The position numbers were made by a program, and so were the translations under genes. This document shows positions 46,196 to 52,930 of a DNA stretch of 64,000 nt, piece by piece. Within the stretch, counting starts at the first letter, position 1, and each line of letters opens with the position of its first letter. Under the pieces are notes generated by a model, which was not told the DNA's origin, searched no databases, and was given only the letters and a program-made list of their open reading frames with translations. The DNA is from Burkholderia stabilis (GTDB lineage: Bacteria; Pseudomonadota; Gammaproteobacteria; Burkholderiales; Burkholderiaceae), in the NCBI RefSeq assembly GCF_001742165.1, contig NZ_CP016443.1, positions 124,001 to 188,000 on the forward strand. Direction: 5' to 3'.

Positions 46196-47226
46196 GCGTG
46201 TGCGGCCTCGCCGGTCGCGGCGCGTTGCGCGGCCGCCTGCGCCTGCACGGTGGTCGCCGCGATCACGTGATACACGTCGTCGGCGCTGCAGCCGCGCGAC
46301 AGGTCGTTCGCGGGCCGGCGCAAGCCCTGCAGCAGCGGGCCGACGGCTTTCGCGCGGCCGATCCGCTCGGCGAGCTTGTAGCCGATGTTGCCGGCTTCGA
46401 GGCTCGGGAACACGAGCACGTTCGCGTGGCCACCCACCTGCGAATGCGCGATCTTGCGTTCGGCGATTTCCGCGACGATCGCCGCGTCGAGCTGCACGTC
46501 GCCGTCGATCGCGAGCGCGGGGCGCAGCTCGCGCACGCGCGCGGTCGCCGCGGTGACCTTGTCGACCGCCGCGTGATGCGCGCTGCCGCTCGTCGAGAAC
46601 GACAGCATCGCGACGCGCGGGTCCTCGCCGAGCAGCGCGTGCGCGCTGTCGGCGGCGGCCATCGCGATCTCGGCGAGCTGGTCGGCATCCGGATCGACGA
46701 CGAGCGCGCAGTCGGAGAAGATCAGCCCGCCCTTGATCGTGTGGAACGGCTCGCACAGCATCATCAGGAAGAAGCTCGACACGATCCGGAATGCCGGGTC
46801 GACGCCGATCAGCTGGATTGCGGCGCGCACCACGTCGGCCGTCGCATGCACGGCGCCCGCGACCGAGCCGTCCGCGTCGCCGAGCCGCACCATCAGGTTC
46901 GCGTGGCAGAGCGGGTCGAGCACGGCTTCGCGCGCGGCGTCGGCCGTCATGCCCTTGCTCTTGCGCAGCGCATGCAGCGCGTCGGCATACGCGTCGCGCG
47001 TCGCGGATGCGGCCGGATCGACGAGCGTCATGCCGTCGAGATCGACGGCGTCGCGCGCGGCTGCCGCGTGGATCGCCGCGCGGTTGCCGACGAGCACGAC
47101 GCGCGCGATGCCGTCGCGCGTCGCGCGTGCGGCCGCGTGCAGTACGCGTGGATCGTCGGCTTCGCACAGCGCGATGCGCATCGGCTGGCGGCGCGCGGAT
47201 TCGAGAATGCGGTCGAGGGCTTTCAT
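46192..47226 (-). CDS. pta: phosphate acetyltransferase
   Basis: 344 residues from ATG 47226 (MKALDRILESARRQPMRIAL). The family core GSVAGAVHATADVVRAAIQLIG, SSFFLMML, FSDCALVVDPDADQLAEIA and the C-terminal FPSLEAGNIGYKL are intact. It lacks the long N-terminal regulatory domain of E. coli Pta, as usual for Pta encoded next to xsc. Converts acetyl phosphate from Xsc to acetyl-CoA. Between xsc and tauE on the minus strand. Confidence 0.92.
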   Translation of the reverse strand: MKALDRILESARRQPMRIALCEADDPRVLHAAARATRDGIARVVLVGNRAAIHAAAARDAVDLDGMTLVDPAASATRDAYADALHALRKSKGMTADAAREAVLDPLCHANLMVRLGDADGSVAGAVHATADVVRAAIQLIGVDPAFRIVSSFFLMMLCEPFHTIKGGLIFSDCALVVDPDADQLAEIAMAAADSAHALLGEDPRVAMLSFSTSGSAHHAAVDKVTAATARVRELRPALAIDGDVQLDAAIVAEIAERKIAHSQVGGHANVLVFPSLEAGNIGYKLAERIGRAKAVGPLLQGLRRPANDLSRGCSADDVYHVIAATTVQAQAAAQRAATGEAAHA

Positions 47227-47240
47227 CGGGAATTCGAAGT

Positions 47241-47286
47241 AAAAAAGGCCGGATGCGGCGGCCCGCACGGGGCACGGCGTCCGGCC
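47241..47286 (-). terminator. terminator-like hairpin between xsc and pta
   Basis: On the minus strand: GGCCGGA, a 26-nt GC-rich loop that can fold further, TCCGGCC, then TTTTTT. It ends 14 bp before the pta start codon. It would lower pta-tauE transcription relative to xsc. Confidence 0.5.
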
Positions 47287-47343
47287 GGGTTCCGGCCGCG
47301 CGGGGTGCGCACGGCCGGAAGCGGGAGCGTCAACGACGCGGCG

Positions 47344-49161
47344 TTACACGTAGTCCTTGTACTTGTCGAGCATGCGTACCGGCTTCGACAGCGCATCGCG
47401 GCGGAACGGATCACCGAGTTCGCGCGTGCACATGATCTCGATGATCGTCGTCTTGCCTTCGTTCATCTGCATGTCGATTGCGCGCTTGAGCGCCGGGCCG
47501 ACATCTTCGAGACGATCGACCGTGATCCCTTCGGCGCCCATCGCGCGTGCGATCGCCGCGAAGCTCTGGTTGTCGAGTTCGCCCGCGACGAAGCGGCGGT
47601 TGTAGAAGTCGACCTGGTTTTTCTTCTCCGCGCCCCATTGACGGTTGTGGAACACGACGGCCGTCACCGGGATGTTGTGGCGCACGCAAGTCATCGTTTC
47701 CATCAGGCTCATGCCCCACGCGCCGTCGCCCGCATACGACACGGCCGGGCGGTGCGGCGCCGCGACCTTCGCGCCGATGATCGTCGGGAACGCGTAGCCG
47801 CAGTTGCCCCAGCTCATCGCCGCGAAGAAGCTGCGCGGCTTGTTGAAGCGCAGGTAGCTGTTCGCGACCGAGTTGATGTTGCCGATGTCGGTCGACACCA
47901 TCACGTCCTCGGGCATCGCCTTCTCGAGCTCGCGCAGCACCTGGCGCGGATGCAGGTAGCGGCCGCCGTTGAAGGTCTGCTCATGCTTCTGTTCCTCGAT
48001 CATGTCGAGGCTGTACGCGTCGCGCTCGTGGGTCCAGTCGTCGAGTTCCTTTTCCCATGCGGCCTTCTCGGTCGCGATCTGGTCGGCGCGATCGCCGCGC
48101 GACCCGTCACACGTGAGCGTGCGGCCGTCGAGGCGTTGCGTGAGCGCGACCGCGGCGGCCTTCGCGTCGCCGCAGATGCCCACCGAGATCTTCTTCACGA
48201 GGCCGAGCATCTTGTGGTCGGCGTCGATCTGGATGATCTTCGCGTCCTTCGGCCAGTAGTCCATCCCGTGCTGCGGCAGCGTGCCGAACGGCCCGAGGCG
48301 CGAGCCGAGCGCGATCACGACGTCGGCGCGCGACAGCAGCTTCATCGCGGCCTTCGAGCCCTGATAGCCGAGCGGGCCGCACCAGAGCGGATGGTTCGCC
48401 GGGAACGAGTCGTTGTGCAGGTAGCTGTTGACGACCGGCGCGCCGAGCCGTTCGGCGAGCGCCTTGCATTCCTCGATCGCGTCGGCCATCACGACGCCGC
48501 CGCCCGAGATGATCACGGGGAATTTCGCCTGCGCGATCAGTTCGGCCGCGTCGTCCAGGCTTTGCTCGCCGCCGGCGCCGCGATCGAGCTTGCGCGGTTG
48601 CGGAATCTCGACCTTGACCTTGCCGTAGAAGTAGTCGCGCGGGATGTTCAGCTGCGTCGGGCCCATCTCGGCCTGCGCGCGGTCGAAGCAGCGCGCGGTG
48701 AATTCGGCCATCCGCGCCGGGTGCGTGACGTGGCCCTGGTATTTCGTGAATTCCTGGAACATCGGCAGCTGGTTCGCTTCCTGGAAGCCGCCGAGGCCGA
48801 TGCCCATCGTGCCGGCTTCCGGCGTGACGATCACGACCGGGCTGTGCGCCCAGTACGCGGCCGCGATCGCCGTCACGCAGTTGCTGATGCCGGGGCCGTT
48901 CTGGCCGATCACGACGCCGTGGCGGCCCGATACGCGCGCATAACCGTCGGCCATGTGGCCCGCGCCCTGTTCGTGCACGACCGGGATCAGGCGGATGCCG
49001 GCCGGCGCGAAGATGTCCATCGCGTCCATGAACGCGGAGCCCATGATGCCGAACATGTCGGTCACGCCGTTGGCCGCGAGGGTCTCGACGAAGGCTTCGG
49101 ACGGCGTCATGTCCTGCGGGCCGTTGGCCGAAACGCGCTGGGAGGTGGATTGTTCGCTCAT
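47344..49161 (-). CDS. xsc: sulfoacetaldehyde acetyltransferase
   Basis: 605 residues from ATG 49161 (CGGAGACAACCC upstream). Thiamine-diphosphate enzyme: conserved N-terminal MTPSEAFVETLAANGVTDMFGIMGSAFMDAMD, HEQGAGHMADGYARVSG with the catalytic Glu, the GDGAWGMSL...N ThDP/Mg motif, and the MCTRELGDPFRRDALSKPVR end typical of Xsc. Cleaves sulfoacetaldehyde plus phosphate to acetyl phosphate and sulfite, the convergence point of taurine and isethionate breakdown. Followed by pta and tauE. Strongly characteristic of the Xsc subfamily. Confidence 0.96.
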   Translation of the reverse strand: MSEQSTSQRVSANGPQDMTPSEAFVETLAANGVTDMFGIMGSAFMDAMDIFAPAGIRLIPVVHEQGAGHMADGYARVSGRHGVVIGQNGPGISNCVTAIAAAYWAHSPVVIVTPEAGTMGIGLGGFQEANQLPMFQEFTKYQGHVTHPARMAEFTARCFDRAQAEMGPTQLNIPRDYFYGKVKVEIPQPRKLDRGAGGEQSLDDAAELIAQAKFPVIISGGGVVMADAIEECKALAERLGAPVVNSYLHNDSFPANHPLWCGPLGYQGSKAAMKLLSRADVVIALGSRLGPFGTLPQHGMDYWPKDAKIIQIDADHKMLGLVKKISVGICGDAKAAAVALTQRLDGRTLTCDGSRGDRADQIATEKAAWEKELDDWTHERDAYSLDMIEEQKHEQTFNGGRYLHPRQVLRELEKAMPEDVMVSTDIGNINSVANSYLRFNKPRSFFAAMSWGNCGYAFPTIIGAKVAAPHRPAVSYAGDGAWGMSLMETMTCVRHNIPVTAVVFHNRQWGAEKKNQVDFYNRRFVAGELDNQSFAAIARAMGAEGITVDRLEDVGPALKRAIDMQMNEGKTTIIEIMCTRELGDPFRRDALSKPVRMLDKYKDYV

Positions 49162-49187
49162 GGGTTGTCTCCGATTTTTCGATTAAC

Positions 49188-49202
49188 GGAACGTCTTGTT
49201 CC
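49188..49202 (-). promoter_or_regulatory. candidate IclR operator overlapping the xsc transcription start
   Basis: GGAACGTCTTGTTCC, inverted repeat GGAAC/GTTCC, 12 of 15 identical to the palindrome at 42601-42615. It starts just downstream of the predicted -10 of xsc, where a bound regulator would block initiation. Confidence 0.5.
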
Positions 49203-49204
49203 AG

Positions 49205-49232
49205 ATGCTATTGGCTGGTGAAAGCCGGTCAA
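49205..49232 (-). promoter_or_regulatory. predicted sigma70 promoter of xsc
   Basis: Minus strand TTGACC (49232-49227), 16-bp spacer, TAGCAT (49210-49205), giving a start about 40 bp before the xsc ATG. A further repeat CATTCCA / TGGAATG (49235-49241, 49259-49265) flanks the -35 on its upstream side. Confidence 0.5.
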
Positions 49233-49267
49233 GCCATTCCATCTGCTGCCGGGGAATGTGGAATGAA

Positions 49268-49286
49268 TTGAAATGATTCGTTTCAA
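49268..49286 (-). promoter_or_regulatory. second IclR-type palindrome upstream of xsc
   Basis: Minus-strand TTGAAACGAATCATTTCAA: perfect 6-bp arms TTGAAA/TTTCAA around ACGAATC-type centre, 36 bp upstream of the -35. Shares the ACGAATC core with the site at 42601 and TGAAACGAAT with the site at 30229. Confidence 0.5.
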
Positions 49287-49336
49287 AACGCGTGTGCGGG
49301 CAGGGCGGTGCCGTGCCGCTTGCGCGCGATGCGCGC

Positions 49337-49735
49337 TCAGGCCGGCTGCTTCGGCCGTTCCTTGCGGAATGCGCGCTTGACGGCGATCAGGCCGTCGCGG
49401 AACTCGAACAGGTCGCAACCTTCGGCCTCGATGCGCCAGCCTTCGGCGTGCGTGCCGGTGAACACCCACTCGGATACGCCGCGATCGCTGGCCACGTAGT
49501 GGCGGCCATGCCCCCAGTGCGCGTCGGGGAAGGTCTTGAACACCGCTTCGAACGCGGCGCGCACGGCGTCGCGGCCGGTGAAGCGCGTGCCGTGGATGTC
49601 GGGGCCGCCGGCCGCGTCGAAGACGCAGTCTTCGGTCATGAAGCCCATCAGCGCGTTGGCGTCGTGCCGGTTGAACGCGTCGGAAAATGCCGCGAGCATG
49701 GCGGCCGTGACGGGGGCGGTGAGCGTGTCGGACAT
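49337..49735 (-). CDS. SnoaL/NTF2-like protein, possibly TauX-like small subunit
   Basis: 132 residues from ATG 49735 (AGGAGACACG upstream). Cone-shaped NTF2/SnoaL fold: AFSDAFNRHDANALMGFMTEDCVFDAAGGPDIHGTRFTGRDAVRAAF and FEFRDGLIAVKRAF. I recall that the small component TauX of taurine dehydrogenase is of this fold and recognise a similar sequence, but I cannot confirm it. Position directly upstream of xsc on the same strand agrees. If correct, its TauY partner is encoded 14 kb away. Confidence 0.7.
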   Translation of the reverse strand: MSDTLTAPVTAAMLAAFSDAFNRHDANALMGFMTEDCVFDAAGGPDIHGTRFTGRDAVRAAFEAVFKTFPDAHWGHGRHYVASDRGVSEWVFTGTHAEGWRIEAEGCDLFEFRDGLIAVKRAFRKERPKQPA

Positions 49736-49988
49736 AACGTGTCTCCTGTCGAATGGTGGGCGGTGCGCAAGGCGCTGGCGCGCATGCGGCACGCGGTATC
49801 GACACGTTAGTGAGCGCTCGTTTTTGGCGGTAGCGCCAGTTCGGGAGTTTCGGTTGGGCCAGCGGGGGACGGCGTATCGAGGCCATCGATTGACGGGTTC
49901 TCCACGGGGCAAGTCGCGCTTTTTCTGCTCCTTGTTCGGGCCGTGCCATCTCTTCGTTCGAAACCCCGCCTCCTGAAGCAGCGATGCC

Positions 49989-50050
49989 TTCGCATGACGG
50001 ATCGCTCCTTCGCATGGCAGGCAGGCCGCACCTCGCCGGCTCGATAAGGT
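49989..50050 (+). promoter_or_regulatory. PIP box / hrpII box promoter
   Basis: TTCGC at 49989-49993 and TTCGC at 50009-50013, with exactly 15 bp between (equivalently TTCG-N16-TTCG). A YANNNT -10-like element TAAGGT (50045-50050) starts 31 nt after the box. Known rule: HrpB (Ralstonia) and HrpX (Xanthomonas) activate type III secretion genes through such boxes, with the -10 30-32 nt downstream. The coding start follows at 50087. Confidence 0.65.
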
Positions 50051-50086
50051 GGATGGCATTCACCTGCGAATCGAATGGAGAGGCAT

Positions 50087-50572
50087 ATGGGATGCACGAT
50101 CAGCCGCGAGACGGACGGGCCGGACACGGCCCATGCAAACCAGTCGACCGCAAACCCGACCAGCGAGCGTGCCGCAGGCAAGCGTCCAGCGAATCCGGTG
50201 CCGTCGTTCCAGTTGCAGCAATTGAATCAAATGAGGGCGCCACAGCGCGCGAGGAGCGAATCGGCACCGGTGCCGCCCGAGATCGAAAAGGAACGGAAAG
50301 AAAATCGGGCGCTCGAACAAGACACCCGGCAGCAGGTCGGACGCCTCGTCCCCAAATATTTCAAGGACGAGCTTAAAGCACGTGATGTGACGGACGCACA
50401 AAAGGACGTGATGGCCTGGGCGGTGTATCGGCACTTGGCCACCCGCCCCGGACCCGGTGCGGAAAAGCGCATAGCCGGGCCAATGGTCGGGAAGGAGGGC
50501 TTCACCTTCGGAAAATCGCGAAGCGGTGATGCCGCTGAGGATCACGACATCGCACCGGACGCCAAGCCATGA
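50087..50572 (+). CDS. candidate type III secreted effector with N-myristoylation motif
   Basis: 161 residues. ATG 50087 is chosen over an in-frame ATG at 50075 because GGAGAGG (50077-50083) is correctly spaced only for it. The protein begins MGCTIS: Gly2, Cys3 and Ser6 fit the eukaryotic N-myristoylation plus S-acylation motif used by several plant-pathogen effectors. Residues 1-65 are Ser/Thr/Pro/Asn/Gln-rich and disordered, like a type III secretion signal; 66-130 look helical and charged (EIEKERKENRALEQDTRQQVGRL...). No export signal or known domain. Lower GC and A-rich codons (AAA, GAA, AAT) than its neighbours suggest transfer. Controlled by the PIP-box promoter. Confidence 0.6.
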   Translation: MGCTISRETDGPDTAHANQSTANPTSERAAGKRPANPVPSFQLQQLNQMRAPQRARSESAPVPPEIEKERKENRALEQDTRQQVGRLVPKYFKDELKARDVTDAQKDVMAWAVYRHLATRPGPGAEKRIAGPMVGKEGFTFGKSRSGDAAEDHDIAPDAKP

Positions 50573-50730
50573 AACGACGCCGCGCCCCCCGTGAATGCGC
50601 GCGGCACCCGTCGCGTGCTTCATCCCGCTGAAAGCGTCGCCGTGCGATGCGTCCCGGGCGCAGGTTCACCGGGAAAGCGGGCTTCCATTTGACGGCACGG
50701 TTCCGACCCGAAACGCCGATCCGCATCCGA

Positions 50731-52257
50731 TCAGCCTCGCGGCCGCTGCGCTCGCACGCATGCCGCCAGCGCCCGCACCCCCGGCTCGATCCGCTCCAGC
50801 GGAATCGCGGAGAACCCCATCCGGAAGCAGCGCCGCGCATGGCTGTCGTCGTTCATGAAGAACACGCTGCCCGGCTCGATCAGAATCCCGGCCTCCTGCG
50901 CATCGATCGCGAGACGCGTCGCGTCGAGCCACGGCGGCCCTTCGACCCAGCACGACGCGCCGCCCGTCACACGCACGTGGCGCGCTTCCGGCAGATGCGT
51001 ATCGAGCGCGGCCATCAGCACCTGCGAGCGCTCGCTGTACGCATGCGCGAGGCGGCGCAGCAGCGCATCGTGATGGCCGAGCGCGAGAAAGGTCGCGAAC
51101 GCGCGCTGGATATACGCAACCGGATGGCGCACCATCAGTCGCCGCAACGCGCGCAACTCGCGGATCAGCTCGCGCGGCCCGACCACGTAACCGAGCCGCA
51201 GGCCCGGCGCGAACGTCTTCGACAGACTACCGACATAGATCACGCGGTCGGCCGTATCGAGACTCTTCAGCGCCGGATGCGGCGTGCCGGAGAACGTGTT
51301 CTCGCTCTCGTAGTCGTCCTCGATGATCACGAAATCATGCTGCTGCGCGCAATCGAGCAGTGCGCGGCGGCGCTCGACCGGCATCGTCGCGGTGGTCGGG
51401 CACTGGTGGCTCGGCGTCACGTACACGTAGTCGCAGCGCGACAGCGTGTCGCCGAGTGCATCGGGCGCGATGCCGTGCCCGTCGACGGGCAGCGGCAGCA
51501 ACTGCGCGTTGCGGTTCTCGAAGATGTTGCGGGCATCGGGGTAGCCGGGGTTTTCGAAACCGACCGTCGTGTGCTTGCCGCACAGCAGATCCGCGATCAG
51601 GTACAGCGCCTGCTGGCAGCCGTTCGTCACGACGATCTCGTCGGGCATCGCGAACACGCCGCGCCGCGGCAGCGCGCGCGTGCGGATCTGCTGGATCAGC
51701 GATTCGTCGTCGCGCTCGATCAGGTCGGGCGCCCAGTTGCGGATCTCCATCACCGACAGCGCCTTCAGGCAGCATTCGCGCCAGTCGTTGGTCGGAAACA
51801 GCGACTGGTCGAACTGCCCGTAGATGAACGGATATTCGTAGTGCTGCCAGTTCGCCGGCTTCACGATGTTGCGCTGCCTCGACGGCGGATGCGCGATGCG
51901 TTTCTGCCATGCGGGGCGGCCCGGCATGTCGTCGTCGCCGGCGGGTTTCGTATCGGGCTTGGCGGCCGCGAAGCCGGGCACGCCTTCGAGCATCTTCGGG
52001 TTCACGAAGTGCCCGCTGCGTTCGCGCGAAATCAGGTAACCCTCTTCGACGAGCATCTGGTACGCGAGCACGACCGTGTTGCGGGCGACGCCGAGCTGGT
52101 CGGCGAGCTCGCGGCTCGACGGCAGCGCCGCATCGGGCGCGAGCTGGCCGTCGAGGATCGCGGCCACCAGCATCCGCCGGATCTGGTCCTGCAGGCTCGA
52201 CGTCGACGACCGCCGGAACTGCTGGGCCCATAAGGCGGTCGGGGTACGACTCGGCAT
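50731..52257 (-). CDS. tauR: MocR-type (GntR + PLP aminotransferase-like) regulator TauR
   Basis: 508 residues. GntR winged HTH at about 15-85 (SLQDQIRRMLVAAILDGQLAPDAALPSSRELADQLGVARNTVVLAYQMLVEEGYL), then a fold-type I aminotransferase-like domain with the PLP lysine in YVGSLSKTFAPGLRLGYVV. MocR regulators bind an amino compound as an external aldimine with PLP. TauR activates taurine genes in Rhodobacter and Paracoccus-type clusters. Proximity to xsc, the TauX-like gene and an aldehyde dehydrogenase supports this name. Likely activates the tauY-side genes via GGTCCA repeats. Confidence 0.8.
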   Translation of the reverse strand: MPSRTPTALWAQQFRRSSTSSLQDQIRRMLVAAILDGQLAPDAALPSSRELADQLGVARNTVVLAYQMLVEEGYLISRERSGHFVNPKMLEGVPGFAAAKPDTKPAGDDDMPGRPAWQKRIAHPPSRQRNIVKPANWQHYEYPFIYGQFDQSLFPTNDWRECCLKALSVMEIRNWAPDLIERDDESLIQQIRTRALPRRGVFAMPDEIVVTNGCQQALYLIADLLCGKHTTVGFENPGYPDARNIFENRNAQLLPLPVDGHGIAPDALGDTLSRCDYVYVTPSHQCPTTATMPVERRRALLDCAQQHDFVIIEDDYESENTFSGTPHPALKSLDTADRVIYVGSLSKTFAPGLRLGYVVGPRELIRELRALRRLMVRHPVAYIQRAFATFLALGHHDALLRRLAHAYSERSQVLMAALDTHLPEARHVRVTGGASCWVEGPPWLDATRLAIDAQEAGILIEPGSVFFMNDDSHARRCFRMGFSAIPLERIEPGVRALAACVRAQRPRG

Positions 52258-52523
52258 GCTTCCTCCTGTGATCGGTACGGAAAACGCGAGGCGGTGCGCG
52301 TGGTGTGCGTGCGGGCCCGCGAAGGGCGCGGTGTCGCGAGCATACGCGCGTCGCGCCGCGGATGTGGACTCAATGAAATGTGTCGTCTGGCACTACTGCG
52401 CGCCGACGTGGCAAGACGATACTCAACTCGTCGCGCCCGGACGATCCGGATAACTCCCCGGTACGAGGGCGCAGGGCGGCGTGCGCGCGTCGCGTTCGTC
52501 GGCATCGTCAATCGGAGGGCGGC

Positions 52524-52871
52524 ATGCACGTCGTCGTGTTCAGGGATCGCTGCGAGCGCGTGATCCGCATCGTGTTCGACGATGCGCGTGCGACGGCCAC
52601 CGCATATCGCGACGACGAAGCGATCGGCGAACTCGGTATCGACGACGATTGCCGCGACGAAGGCATCGCGCGATCGCCGACGCTCGCACGGTTGTACGTC
52701 GAACCCGCGTACCGGCGCAGCGGCATCGCACACACGCTGCTGGCGTGCGCGTCGCGCGAATTCGGGCGGCCGATCCGCATCGACACCGGCGCGCGCGCAT
52801 GGCCCGATTCGCCGGCCTGGGCGACGCTGTGCCGCTGCCTCGAATACGAAGGGCTGGTCGAGGTTCGCTGA
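52524..52871 (+). CDS. small GNAT-type acetyltransferase
   Basis: 115 residues from ATG 52524 (CGGAGGGCGGC upstream). C-terminal half holds the acetyl-CoA binding motif A: LARLYVEPAYRRSGIAHTLLACASREFG, with the R/Q-x-x-G-x-A/G core RRSGIA. Shorter than typical GNATs (140-180) because the first strands are brief. Divergent from tauR with a 266-bp gap; 59 bp before the aldehyde dehydrogenase, so it may be co-transcribed. Substrate unknown. Confidence 0.65.
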   Translation: MHVVVFRDRCERVIRIVFDDARATATAYRDDEAIGELGIDDDCRDEGIARSPTLARLYVEPAYRRSGIAHTLLACASREFGRPIRIDTGARAWPDSPAWATLCRCLEYEGLVEVR

Positions 52872-52930
52872 CCCGAGCCGCAGCAACCGAATGCGTGACC
52901 ACGATCGCGCAGCACAGGAATGGAGACGAC

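Noticed and set aside
50075..50086. Earlier in-frame ATG giving MERHMGCTIS
   Set aside because: The GGAGAGG site lies downstream of it and fits only the ATG at 50087.
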